Assembly (NCBI GenBank): GCA_022606425.2
Contig: JAHDVF020001467.1
Span: 1,054,001-1,118,000 of the forward strand
Reading direction: 5' to 3'
Length of the DNA stretch: 64,000 nt
Origin: Lepidostoma basale
Taxonomy: Eukaryota; Arthropoda; Insecta; Trichoptera; Lepidostomatidae
Made by a program: the position numbers and the translations under genes. Within the stretch, counting starts at the first letter, position 1, and each line of letters opens with the position of its first letter. The notes beneath the pieces are model-generated. The model made no database searches, was not told the DNA's origin, and saw only the letters and a program-made list of their open reading frames with translations. Below, piece after piece: positions 31,378 through 41,627 of this stretch.

Positions 31378-32526
31378 GTAAGCTTTTCTGTGCGTTTGTC
31401 GATTTGCAAAAAGCCTATGATCGAGTGAACAGAGATAAACTGTGGTCAATCTTGTCCGAATACGGAGTGAGCACAAAACTGATACGGGCGGTTGCTTCTC
31501 TCTACGAAGGGAGCACTGCCAGTGTTAGGGTAAATGGAGACATCACGCCTTGGTTTGATATCACGAAGGGTGTTAAGCAGGGCTGCGTGATGTCTCCATG
31601 GTTGTTCAATCTGTATATGGACAAGTGTATGAAAGAACTTAAAGGTATAAATGCTGGTGCTAAGATGAGTGATTTATCTGTAAACTGTCTGCTTTACGCG
31701 GACGATGCCGTTCTCGTTGCGGATAGTGCGGACGAATTACAAATCTTGGTGTCGACAATGAATGAGGTATGCAAGTCAAATGATTTAATGATGAATGTCG
31801 GAAAGTCAAAGGTGATGGTTTTCGAAAGGGAAGAGCAAATGACAGTTTGTAATATAAGTGTAAACGAAGAGAACTTGGAACAGGTGAGGGAATTTGTGTA
31901 TTTAGGTAGTATGTTCACAGCAGATGCCCGAACGGATAGTGACGTCGAAAGAAGGGTTGGTGCGGGTAACAAAGTGAATGGAGCTTTAAAAATAGTTATT
32001 GGAAACAAGAATTTATCAATGAAAGCGAAAACGGCCGTTCACAATGGAGTTCTGGTCCCAACCCTAATGTATGGAAGCGAAGCATGGAACTGGCAGAAGA
32101 AGGATGAGAGTAGAATAAATGCGGTAGAGATGAGGTCCCTAAGACGTATGTGTGGTAGAACGATATACGACAGAATCTCAAATGCTGATATAAGAAAGGA
32201 ATGTAGAGCGGAAGAAGGTATTATGAACAAAATTATGAAAGGATCGCTGCGTTGGTTCGGACATATGGAACGCATGGATGGAGAAAGAATGGTTAAGAAA
32301 GTATACGTTAATGATGTAAATGGGGTACGAAGTCGAGGCAGACCGAGGAAAACATGGCATGACCAAATTAATCAAATTTTAAAGGTTGGTCATGTTAGAA
32401 GTCGGCGGAATCGACGTGCGTGTATGACTCGTTGTATGAATGTGGAGGAAGCTAGAGAGGTTTGCCACGATAGATTAGTGTGGCGGTCCATTCTCTCTGC
32501 CTACCCCTGCGGGGAAACGGCGTGAT
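31378..32526 (+). CDS. LINE-alpha copy 8: partial reverse transcriptase ORF (longest copy)
   Basis: This is the only copy that reaches the RT palm. The element starts abruptly at about 31378, inside the ORF (codons for KLFCAFVDLQKAYDRVNR). The frame stays open for at least 373 codons to a TGA at 32523-32525. Counting from the TTG at 31404: the AYDRV block with a catalytic Asp is at residues 4-8, KQGCVMSP at 58-65, YADD at 98-101, VYLGSMF at 165-171, MYGSEAWNW at 222-230, SLRWFGHMER at 281-290 and RGRPRKTWHD at 311-320. The C-terminal part has Cys and Arg clusters. Family members normally also have an endonuclease domain and RT fingers upstream; both are missing, and there is no promoter or start codon, so the copy is dead on arrival. 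Motif order fits an RTE-like or neighbouring clade. The flank GTGATGGTTTTTTTTTG replaces the GTTA repeat. The undisturbed frame suggests recent insertion. Confidence 0.92.
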
Positions 32527-32689
32527 GGTTTTTTTTTGTTTGTTTAGATTAGTCTTATTAGGTAAGAATAAGTTTAATATATGTAATAAAAATAATGGTG
32601 AGCCAATTTTTTCTATTAATAGTAATATATCTCTGAAGTCCTTGCAGGTATGACTTTTCTTAATTGAAATAGTATATTTTTTTTTAAAG

Positions 32690-32830
32690 TCGTCTCTTTT
32701 GCAGATGTTTTATTATATTCTATAGAAGTGACATGATTCGCCTTGTTAAGTCGTTATCAAATGCTTTAACAAATCGAACATCTAGAAAACAGACGTCTTC
32801 ATTAAAATAAATAATTTTACTTTGAGTTTA
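32690..32830. repeat. family A repeat, truncated
   Basis: TTATATTCTATAGAAGTGAC, ATGATTCGCCTTGTTAAGTC, TTATCAAATGCTTTAACAAA and ACATCTAGAAAACAGACGTC. The centre is retained; outer ends are lost. Confidence 0.6.
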
Positions 32831-32989
32831 ATATCATTTTTCAAGAAAAATAACCAGCAAAAATAACCATTAAGTTATTATGTTTTTGTAATACAATGAA
32901 TATTTAAATGTAAATTTGTTCACCTTTTTATAATCTTACGATTTATTTCTAATTATGTAACGTGTTAAAACTGGGTACTAAATAAAAAT

Positions 32990-33110
32990 ATTGTTTATTA
33001 TTTCTTGAACAATGATGTACAACTCCATATTAAATAATGAATACGAAAGAAATCGTTATTTTCTTTTATTTAATATGGAGTTTTACATCATTGTTTAAGA
33101 AACAATAAAT
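32990..33110. repeat. family A terminal palindrome
   Basis: TTGTTTATTATTTCTTGAAC, AATGATGTACAACTCCATAT is mirrored about 50 bp later by ATATGGAGTTTTACATCATT, GTTTAAGAAACAATAAAT. The whole centre of the family is deleted. Confidence 0.75.
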
Positions 33111-34081
33111 AAATTGTGTTGTGTTAATGACATTGTTTTGAAATTAAAACATTTAATCAAAATAATTTGAAAATACACATAAAAATAATTAAAAATATTT
33201 GATTTCGTGTGTTGATTTAAGGGTGGTAGTGCTACGGCAATATTGTAGATTATTATGAGATATTTTCTCAGCACAGAAAATATGATGTTTTTCATCTCGG
33301 ACGCCTCCCGCCCTCTCGTAACCCTAATGGCGCAACTAACACTAAACAATGTCTTGACCCACTCACTTAGGGCTGCGGACCCAACAGCATCTTGCCGTGA
33401 TGAAAATTAAACGAACTCTTGGAATTCGCGCAGTTTAAGCTCATATATTTCTATTATGCCCATTCCGCATAAAGGATGGCCTGTAATTTGGGTAACTGGT
33501 CCTCAGTTAGGTACCCTCCCTCATCTGAAACACCCCTTTGATGTTTAATGTATAGGTACGTGTGGGTAATAAGTTTATACACGTGAGTTATGCCCACCTA
33601 ACTAATTCACTACATCGGGACAATATAATATTATTTACACTACATAGGTATATAGAAGTAAGTGTCAATGATAAATATAGGGTGTTTTTTAGAGGTATAC
33701 AATACATATTCAAAATGAAAAAAAAACACAATAAAATAATGTTAATGTCTATGGTATTGGCATTATTTAATAGATAATTCTATGCCATTGTTGTTTAAAT
33801 ATGATTTCGGGCAAATGAACGCCACGGCTAGCTCGAATGAAGCGCAATCGTGAAATCCAATTTTCGACAATTGTCGTCTTTGTGGATGCATATTATCCAC
33901 TACAGTATTTGCATGGAGGCCGGCATGGAGGCCAATTTACGTTACCTCTCCTGGAAATCAATTTGCCAGAGAAAATTTCACGAACTCGTGGCAGAGATGT
34001 ATTGGACGTGTGTAACGTTGCTCCGTCCTGCTAAGACTATTTTCCTTATTAATCGATGTATGATTAAGTGTATAGAATTCC
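33111..34081. other. single-copy DNA, nothing recognised
   Basis: No motif in ORFs 33095-33349, 33562-33777 or 33837-34143. Confidence 0.35.
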
Positions 34082-34196
34082 ATAATGATGTTATTAAAAT
34101 AAACAAAAGTTGTTTAAAAATAGAAGAACTAAAAATTCTATAAGTGATATGAAATATTCACGACACGTGTTTCGTCTTATGAGGACATCTTCGAGT
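34082..34196. repeat. direct repeat, left copy (~114 bp)
   Basis: AATGATGTTATTAAAATAAA, then GTTGTTTAAAAATAGAAG, AAATTCTATAAGTGATATGA and ACGACACGTGTTTCGTCTTA to CATCTTCGAGTG. Same sequence at 34963-35075. The minus strand reads GAAGATGTCC..GACGAAACACGTGTC, the ribozyme-like layout in decayed form. Confidence 0.85.
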
Positions 34197-34329
34197 GAAG
34201 ATGCCATTACCAACTCCCATAGTTGCCATCTCCCGAGTGAAGTTGCCATTACCAACTACCATACTCCCTCATGTAGTGATACCTCAGAATTTTTTCTGAA
34301 CCCTCTCCAGCATAACGGAATATCTCGCA

Positions 34330-34430
34330 TCGTGAGGACTCCGCTGTGTCAAAATAGAAATGTCTGTTGGTGTATTCTCTCCGCCTACCACCTCTGGGAT
34401 ATGAGATTTGTTTGTTAGTTATGTATGTAG
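34330..34430 (+). mobile_element. LINE-alpha 3' scrap (copy 9)
   Basis: GTGTATTCTCTCCGCCTACC and CTCTGGGATATGAG, then TTTGTTAGTTATG resemble the ILSAYP stop region and tail. Diverged. Confidence 0.4.
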
Positions 34431-34962
34431 TTCTATCAAATGTACGACAATAATGAAGATTATACAATAACAGAACAACGTTTTTTTTGTATATACAAAG
34501 AATTTGTTTAACTATAAATCAGTAAAATTAATGGCGAAGATAGAAGAAATATGGAACAATTAATTTGAAAACCAAAAGATAATAATTGATTCTTAATGTT
34601 AATTCATGTTTAAAAAAATTATTCTACAAGGTTATTACTATCAAAAAGAATAATTATTAAAATAAGATATGAGATTTGAAGAAAATATCAGTGACATTAA
34701 TAAATTTACAATTGAAATTTTTTGCCAGTTCACTATTTCAATGAAAGTGTTATAATTTTTTTTTAATCCACTGACATTTTCTGAGAACCTGTTTTGATAT
34801 TAGTCATAACTTTGTTAGAGGGATCACAGGATATATCAATTATTAATATATATTTATGATTTTACTGAAATCTTTTGATGGAACTTCCTTTTAATTAATA
34901 ATTCATAAAAATATGTTTTTTTTTTATTATTATACATTTTTTTATAGTTAAGAACTCGACTT
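34431..34962. other. AT-rich DNA with a family B end scrap
   Basis: 34855-34920 contains GATTTTACTGAAATCTTTTG and ATGGAACTTCCTTTTAATTA, the outer end of family B. Nothing else. Confidence 0.45.
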
Positions 34963-35075
34963 AATAATGTTATTAAAATAAACAAAAGTTGTTTAAAAAT
35001 AGAAGAAATAAAAATTCTATAAGTGATATGAAATATTCACGACACGTGTTTCGTCTTATGAGGACATCTTCGAGT
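34963..35075. repeat. direct repeat, right copy (~113 bp)
   Basis: Second copy of 34082-34196, about 880 bp downstream, in the same orientation. A repeat end of a Penelope-like element or a local duplication are both possible; the interval holds no RT sequence apart from a LINE-alpha scrap. Confidence 0.85.
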
Positions 35076-35929
35076 GTGTCGACTTAATAGTTTTATTTAA
35101 TTTGGTGTTATAATTATTTTATGTTGTCAATCTTTCACGATGTTTGAACATCTTCAAGCAAACTATTCACAGCTCCAATTGTTGCCAAACTCCCTTAAAA
35201 CAGTTTTCTTCATGTTTCAATTTGTTTTAATTTCTCATCTTGGCAGCTAAATATTTGTTTATCATAAAACTTAATGTTAAGAACATCTACTTGTACACTG
35301 TTTACCCCAAATGTTGACCCTTTCTTGAATGTTGTCCACCCCCTTGAACGCCCTGTTCCAGGAAACCACCCCGCACCCCCGGCCGTACCCAGTTTCTTCC
35401 CCTTCCCCCCGCAGAACCCTCGCCGGACCTTGTCTCTAACTTTACTTTTAATAGTTACAGTAAATGGTCTCTTGCTTACATTTCTAGGTAGTAATTTGAA
35501 GGTCCGACTATTAAATTTGCACGACGTCTGTTGGGTTGATAATTAAGACTGCGAGGTACTATTACCTATTTGTCATTAGCAATTAATTGCCCGAACTTAA
35601 TATAACAGCGTTTAATTTCTAAAGTTTTAACTAAGTATTTAGGGACACGCAATGCCCCAAACACGATTTAAAAGGCATTAAAATGGACGGAATTATTATT
35701 ATGTACAAAATTATCGAACTATTTCTGCATTAAGTAATCTTGCATATATTGAATCGAATGTAAATACCTTGAAAACTATGATTTTACCATTAAATTTTAC
35801 GCTGCTCTGTTAGCTATGAGTTATTGCTGTCATAAACGTTTACTATTTGATTGAGTTTTGAACGATTCTATACAATATGAGTACATTTTAGCATACATGT
35901 AGAATATTTTACAGTGATATAGTATTTTT
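35076..35929. other. single-copy DNA with a C-rich stretch
   Basis: 35360-35410 has a long pyrimidine tract ending CCCCCCGCAG, which resembles a splice acceptor on plus. The following frame (NPRRTLSLTLLLIV) lacks coding bias, so I do not call an exon. Confidence 0.35.
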
Positions 35930-36112
35930 AAAGATTAATTGTATCTCAGTAGAGACGAATATGTAAATTGTTTTTGGAAACAGAATATGGTAGTCGATAT
36001 GGATATGGTAGAATATGGTAGGTCATTAGTCCTGTAAACGCCTCGACTACCATATTCTGTTTCCAAAAACAATTTACGTCTTCGTCTCTATTGAGATACA
36101 ATTAATCCTTAA
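35930..36112. repeat. family D palindrome
   Basis: ATTGTATCTCAGTAGAGACG, AATATGTAAATTGTTTTTGG and AAACAGAATATGGTAGTCGA are mirrored by TCGACTACCATATTCTGTTT, CCAAAAACAATTTACGTC and TCTCTATTGAGATACAATTA. Single arms occur at 49077-49175 and 62680-62775. Confidence 0.85.
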
Positions 36113-36227
36113 AAATGATTAACCCGCAATGTGTAAAATCCAGTATTTGTCTACAAGTATTTGTATGCATTCAAATACAAAATGATAAAATATTAACCAA
36201 ATTATCCAACAAAGTTTTCTTAAAAAT

Positions 36228-36600
36228 CTCCCAGAAAGGATAGGCAAACCACCACAATTATTTAGCCTCATCAATTATACAATGTGTCATGCACGTTGAC
36301 TTAACCGAATCCACCAATATTCGGCATTTAAAAATTGATTTCGTCATGTTCATATAATTATTGTATCTATATTTGATTTACCATTTTTCCTGTTGAAGCT
36401 CACTAAATAATCATCTTGATTATTCTGTTCGTTATTCTAAGTTATACAGAACCATTTTTTAACTGTTTCTGAATTTGTCCTTGATTCCTCAGCATTTATA
36501 AATCGTATTAAGCACGCACTTTGATACTATCATCTTCTCTTATGATCGACGTTAAACATTTGATTGATTTAATCGTGCCATGTTTTCCTCAATCTTCTAA
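36228..36600 (-). mobile_element. LINE-alpha remnants (copy 10), heavily decayed
   Basis: Plus strand CTCCCAGAAAGGATAGGCA, TTATACAATGTGTCATGCAC, later CATTTGATTGATTTAATCGT and GCCATGTTTTCCTCAATC match the minus orientation of LINE-alpha, scattered and out of frame. Possibly more than one insertion. Confidence 0.55.
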
Positions 36601-36861
36601 TATTTCTTGATCTTCTACTATCTCTCAACGGAATGCCTATGTTGAACCGAGAAGTACTGTGAGATTATCCGTGAAGTCCTTGTAAAAGTAATGTAAACAT
36701 CTTGTAATTATCTTTGGGCGGCGCCCACCGGACTCCCCGCCCCCGTGGGACCTTTACCCGCCCAAGATCTGGTGGGACCTGCTTGGCAAAAGGCGGCATT
36801 TAAAAAGTTAAGACCATAATAAAATTCATTATATTTAATATTGATGAGAACACAAAAGTTT

Positions 36862-37066
36862 CAATATATTCTGTAGGAGTTTTATGATCGTCTTGCTAGA
36901 CAGGCAACATTAATAAATATTTGATTATCATTAGCATTTGATATTACCAGAGCAAGGTGAACCGTGCAATTCCCATTAAATATAAAAATGCTTTTGGAAA
37001 ACGGATGTTTAAATCATTATTATATATTCGATGTGGAGTTTTACATCAATGTTAAAGGAACAATAA
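36862..37066. repeat. family A palindromic repeat, diverged
   Basis: TAGGAGTTTTATGATCG, CTTGCTAGACAGGCAAC, GAACCGTGCAATTCCC, then TGTGGAGTTTTACATCAATG and AAGGAACAATAAAT. Confidence 0.6.
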
Positions 37067-37256
37067 ATCTTTGTATTTTATAAAAAAAACATTTCAGTTT
37101 AAAACAATCCAATCTTATACAAATGATCGTTTTACCGTTTAATTGAAAAACTTATTATTCAAATATTGAATGTACTGAAAATGGGAATGATTATGTATTT
37201 TTTGCAATTGTATGACATCGCTTATATTTTATATTAATCAAATTATTTTTATTTAA

Positions 37257-37463
37257 CACGTTGACTGCGGAGCACTGCCTCAGACAGACTTCCCTGACAG
37301 CTAAACCCCCTTCCTATTTACTTAAAAGCCTTGTTAAACCGCCAGAGAAAGGTTCGTCAGTTTCTACTTACTTATAACCGAACCGTATAAGGCCTGACCT
37401 GGACATGGGTCCGCCATATGGGTTTTCCCACTTCTCCCCGGTCAGTGCTCCGCAGTCAACGTG
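37257..37463. mobile_element. piggyBac-type MITE with TTAA duplication
   Basis: The ends are perfect 21-bp inverted repeats beginning CACGTTGACTGCGGAGCACT, flanked on both sides by TTAA (37253-37256 and 37464-37467). TTAA duplication is the signature of piggyBac transposition. At 207 bp it has no coding capacity. Interior is unusually GC-rich for the window. Confidence 0.88.
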
Positions 37464-37485
37464 TTAACTCGAGCTTATTTATACA

Positions 37486-37660
37486 ACCGATATCGTCCAC
37501 TGTTGGAGAAAGGCATTCCCTATACCTCTACTCACACTCTCAACTGAAAATCGGTTAATATGAAATAATTGACTGTTTGTGAAAGTGTCATACGCCTTCC
37601 CTGGACTCCCCGCCTCTTTCGGCCGACATAAGGTGACATTCTTGACCCTCGGAAGCCTCA
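37486..37660 (-). mobile_element. possible RTE-type LINE 3' UTR fragment
   Basis: GATATCGTCCACTGTTGGAG and AAAGGCATTCCC resemble the ATATCCGTCCACTCCTGGAC edge of the LINE-gamma copy at 23362. No ORF match inside. Confidence 0.35.
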
Positions 37661-37857
37661 CACGTGTCTCAACATAGTTTTGCCATCAAATTTAACAATT
37701 TCCCAAACCCATATAATTTACGTCTTCCCTCGCATACTCCAAACTTAAGTATAATTGCAAAATTCTGCGCTCTTCTGGGTTAAACAGTTTGATACTTATT
37801 GCGTTTTCTTAACTTTAACTTACCCGCCGAAACGATATTAAAACATATAGTATTAAT

Positions 37858-38070
37858 TTATTATTTCTTGAACAATGATGTCAAACTCCATATTAAATAA
37901 TTTATATTACTGAAAACGTCCGGTTTCTAGGAGTTTTATTATATTATATTTAAGATGGAATGACATATTTCGCCTTTCTAAAGCATTATCAAAAGGTCAA
38001 ACATGTCATTCCATCTAAAATATAAAAAAACTCCTTGAAGAAAGACGTTTTCATTCATATTAATTATATA
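37858..38070. repeat. family A palindromic repeat
   Basis: Full left end (ATTATTTCTTGAACAATGAT), CTGAAAACGTCCGGTTTCTA, ATGACATATTTCGCCTTTCT, the inner complement GGTCAAACATGTCATTCC and the right arm GAAAGACGTTTTCATTCATA. Confidence 0.8.
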
Positions 38071-38149
38071 GTAAAACTAACAAACTAACTAAACATCCAT
38101 GCACACTTTGTAATTTAAACGAAATAAATAAATTAAAATTATACAGTAT

Positions 38150-38380
38150 TAATATGAAATATAAATATTTTTTATGTCTTTTTCTTTTTTGTATACTTTG
38201 TGTATATAACACTAACTTTAAAAAAAAAACATATCAGACATGTTTCGGACAACCGGTCTTTCCCCGGGTATTTTGACATTTGGTTGATTGAAACATATTA
38301 TTCCAATAAAATATAATAAAACATTTGTATTAATTATTTAATATGTAGTTTTACATCGTTTTTCAAGAAACAATAAATAT
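38150..38380. repeat. family C left arm joined to a family A end
   Basis: Family C: TTTTTCTTTTTTGTATACTT, ATATCAGACATGTTTCGGAC, AACCGGTCTTTCCCC (to about 38275). Then family A sequence: ATTCCAATAAAATATAATAA and AATATGTAGTTTTACATCG. Nested or fused remnants. Confidence 0.6.
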
Positions 38381-39339
38381 CATTCAAATTTTGCTATTAG
38401 CAATGTGTATTTGAATAAAGTCAATTGTTTTACGTTTTGTTTTCTGTAAAAAAATAACCTAATCGTTTCATCTTTTGTTTTCTGTGAACAGTTTTCTTGG
38501 TAAATTTAACGACAATTATATCTAAGAGGTAATCTAAGCTACATCCATGAAATGCTTTCAAAGCAGACAAAGGATACCTTCTTACCGCGAGGTATCTCAT
38601 AGTTTCCACGTGAACTAATTCCCCTCGGAACAATTTACAATAAGTTAAGAGGTAAGATCCCGATAGAATTCCACGAATTGATACTTGATACAGACGCAAG
38701 TACTTGTACAAGAAGAGTTCCTTAGCTACAAACACCCGGCCACTAACTAGTTACGAGGATTGCCGATAGCCGCCGACAAATATAAAGGATAGAGTGTTTA
38801 TGTAAGCTATAATCGGAAAAGGTCCGCTTTGATGGGGTTAGACCTCGGGTGGATATTCCGATATTTGCAGGATCTGCAAGTCGGGTACTGTAAGACGTGG
38901 ACCAATATTAGGTTTAGAGATTCTCAGTAATAGTTAATAATCGAGGGGTCAGGACAAAAGGGTTTAAACGCAAAAAAACACAATTTTGTTTTATTTAAAA
39001 ATTTATCCGTTGAACATCATTAAAATTAACACTGATTTTACAAGCATTGGTGTCTATAATATGATTATGTTTTTTTTCTCAAGAGATTTTCGAACATTGT
39101 TTAACTGTTATAGAAACATAAAACGATTTCCATATCTAATGAATAATTGAAAATCTAGGCTTTTATTTTCAATCAATCATGAAAATTGTGAAAATAACAT
39201 ACAGTTTTTTTAATACTCGAATAAAACAATGTTTTCTTAAGAAATAAATCGAGTTATTTTTCGTCTTGATTATAACATTTAATCAGATTATCCCCGAATC
39301 GACCGTGATTCAATTATAAATTTTATAATTTATTTGAAT
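38381..39339. other. single-copy DNA, nothing recognised
   Basis: The 101-codon minus ORF 38430-38735 has mixed composition but no domain I recognise. 38500-38900 is less AT-rich than its surroundings. Confidence 0.35.
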
Positions 39340-39790
39340 TAAAACGTCGATTTTCTAGAAATTATATAACATTTTATTAGAATGACATGTAATTAATACA
39401 AATGAAAACGTCGGTTTTCAAGAAGTTTTATTATATTGTAGTTTGTGGGAATGACATGTTTCGCTTATCTAAGGAATTATCAAATGTCACATTATATTTT
39501 GCCTTAGAAATATATATTATATTGCCTTAGAAAGGCGAAACGTGTCATTCCCATAAACTATAATAAAATTTAAAGAAAACAGACGTTTTCAATCGTATTG
39601 AGATGAGGTTCGCAACCCATCACACTGCGTCTCCCGCGGAGCGACAAGAGACGGATGGAGTGCCGCATCAGTAAAAGTGTGACAGTCCATTATTTCTGCC
39701 TATCCTTTCGGGGAGACGGTGTGATGGTTGGTTAGTTAGTTTAGTTAATTTATTTAATATTGAGTTTTACAACATGTTTCAAGTGAAGTT
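39340..39790. repeat. family A repeat carrying a SINE
   Basis: AAAACGTCGATTTTCTAGAA, ATGACATGTTTCGCTTATCT, AAGGCGAAACGTGTCATTCC and CAGACGTTTTCAATCGTATT. The sequence breaks at 39600 and resumes at 39745 with AATTTATTTAATATTGAG. Both halves belong to one family A copy. Confidence 0.75.
39600..39744 (+). mobile_element. SINE-alpha copy in a family A element
   Basis: GAGATGAGGTTCGCAACCCA starts at the box B-like region (5'-truncated), then CACACTGCGTCTCCCGCGG, ATGGAGTGCCGCATCAG, GTGACAGTCCATTATTTCTG and GGGGAGACGGTGTGATGG with a TTAG tail. Confidence 0.85.
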
Positions 39791-40504
39791 ATAAATAAGC
39801 AACTGGACTATTGGGAACCTCTTCAAATAAACGGTAAATTGAGATTAAATTGATGTTAAATTAATAATTAGTTATTTTTATACATAAAAGAAGTATATAA
39901 TTTTTCTATTGAAAAAATATTCGTGTTTTGGCGCTTGACCGCTTTTGCCTTCGCTCCCCGATATTATCAATATAAGTGGGTAAGGGAAACCGGTTATCAA
40001 TTAGGATTATTGGAGTTCGGTTTACCTTTTAGTGGCCTGGCTTGTGTGTCCAGCTATCGAGACGGTCGATAAATTTCTCAGATGATAGAATTCGGTCCAT
40101 CGCTATATATTTGCGGTGTGCGAACTGATAAATGCCCTGAAAGGATTGCTCATTACGTAGTTCGGTCCAGTACCGTCCGGTGGCGAGATTTATGGACGGA
40201 GATGAATGATTTATCTAGCCCCTGATGGAGTGAGCTCGGACGGGAGTGTTTGTTTGTATAATAATCTTTTTTGACACAAATATATCGGTTCAATTTGTCT
40301 CGGGGTGGAGTCGTCACGATTAATATAACGCTTTTATTAAATGGAATGCTATTTCTATTTCTTAACCTATACACGCTTACGCGTATTCAATTACTTAATA
40401 CTTATTATCATTATTACAAGAATTATGATTACTAACGGAAATAAAATTTTACATAATTAATAATCAAAAGAAGGATGAAAAGATACATACTCAAACGAAA
40501 ACAA
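39791..40504. other. single-copy DNA, nothing recognised
   Basis: 39950-40340 is comparatively GC-rich; no coding bias, repeat or RNA recognised. Confidence 0.4.
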
Positions 40505-40566
40505 TACATACTAGAATATCAAACAACGAAATAATGAAAAAATGTAGGGCAAATGATTGTATCACA

Positions 40567-41258
40567 CGTCTTCATATTCTTCTTATTTTAATAGATCTGA
40601 CGATATGTATCATAGATATCATGCAGTGGCGGTACTACCATAGAAGCCCGGCTTTCGTAAGAAATTTTGAATCAAAACCCCTAAATCTAAGTAATCATGC
40701 CCCCGCATAAACCAACAACCCACCAAATCACTTTCCAACAATGTTCCCATCAGACGAAAGAGGAATAGCCACAAGAGATGAACCTCTGTAAGCCAGAAAA
40801 GGTTTTGATTCAAAATTTCTCACGCAAGCCGGGCTTCTGGGCTTCTATGGGAGTACCGCCACTGATATCATGTCTTCTGGGATGATGATGTCCAGCTGAC
40901 CCTCCATCTCTGAGATGTTCTTCCAGGTGGACGGTGTTCAGAGCGAATTTCATAAGCTGATATATATATGCGAGTCTGTCACTTTCCATTCTGGCTACAT
41001 GGTCGCTCCAGTATCTTCTTCTGGGTCTACACCACCGAAAGACATCCTCTATTTCGCTAGTTTTTCTTATGTCTGCGATACGGACACAATCTCAGAGAGT
41101 TCTTCCAGTAATGGATCTTAGGACCTTCATCACAGATGTTATTAGCAAACCCTTGGATCGTAGAGTGTCAACCCGCGTCTCTACTGCATACGTCATGACA
41201 GGTAGCATGCATGTCTTATTAATTCTGATATTGCTGTCAATACGCATCATACGTACAA
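40567..41258 (-). mobile_element. LINE-beta copy nested in LINE-alpha
   Basis: The minus strand encodes TMRIDSNIRINKTCMLPVMT, YAVETRVDTLRSK, MKVLRSITGRTL and RPRRRYWSDHVARMESDRLA, then the AGATCTGACGAT block and a GAAGAA-type end at 40575. It is itself split by a hAT MITE. Frame largely readable between indels. Confidence 0.82.
40624..40864. mobile_element. hAT-type MITE, 8-bp target duplication
   Basis: 241 bp. It starts CAGTGGCGGTACTACCATAG and ends in the complement GGAGTACCGCCACTG, with inverted repeats about 55 bp long (one arm carries a small AGAAGCCC duplication). It is flanked by ATATCATG on both sides (40616-40623, 40865-40872). The 8-bp duplication and CAGTGGCG end fit hAT elements. 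The uninterrupted site is visible in the LINE-beta copy at 6540-6570 (GACACAGAAATCATGTC). Confidence 0.92.
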
Positions 41259-41561
41259 TTAAAATGGATCATTAAGATGATTTCGACATACGGAACGAAT
41301 GTATGAGAGAACAATGGTTAAAATATTGTGTATAAGCAGTATGAACAAAAAATAAACGCGAAGCCGGTCGTGAAAAACGCGGCATCATCAAATTAATCAA
41401 TTTCTAAAAGGCGGCCACATTCGTAATCGTAAAAATCGACGAGGATACGTATTTCGTTTTATGAGTGTAAAAGAAGATCGAGAGGGGTGCCAAGACATAG
41501 CAGTGAAGCAGTCCATCCTCTCTGCCCACCCCTCTATAACTAAACTATCAGTTCTTACATC

Positions 41562-41599
41562 GCCCTGATGAAGCTTGGGTATAAGCGAAACTAGTTGGC
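41562..41599 (+). ncRNA. hammerhead-like motif with intact core
   Basis: In order: GCC (stem I), core CTGATGA (41565-41571), extra A, stem II GCTT/AAGC with loop GGGTAT, GAAA (41587-41590), self-complementary ACTAGT, T17, GGC pairing with GCC. All catalytic-core bases are canonical apart from the extra base. Stem I is only 3 bp. It stands alone just after the LINE-alpha copy 11, not in a visible palindrome. Confidence 0.4.
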
Positions 41600-41627
41600 A
41601 TCATTTATAAAATCCAAAACTAACTAG

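Larger units (their letters stand above)
40505..41540 (+). mobile_element. LINE-alpha copy 11, split by LINE-beta
   Basis: Left piece 40505-40566 encodes RISNNEIMKKCRANDCI. Right piece 41259-41540 continues with KMDH-like sequence, CATACGGAACGAATG, AAAAACGCGGCATCATC and ATCCTCTCTGCCCACCCC. The two abut in intact copies (CRAEEGIMNKIMKGSLRWFG). Many frame breaks. Confidence 0.75.

Noticed and set aside
34082..35075. Direct repeats as LTRs of an LTR retrotransposon
   Set aside because: No TG...CA ends, primer-binding site, polypurine tract, gag or pol between them; only ~113 bp long.
35274..35546. Possible exon after a pyrimidine tract ending CCCCCCGCAG
   Set aside because: The frame after the AG has no coding bias and a hydrophobic, repetitive translation; no donor site stands out.
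38430..38735. 101-codon minus-strand ORF as a possible gene
   Set aside because: Mixed composition but no recognisable domain, no splice context and no third-position bias; expected by chance in a window this size.
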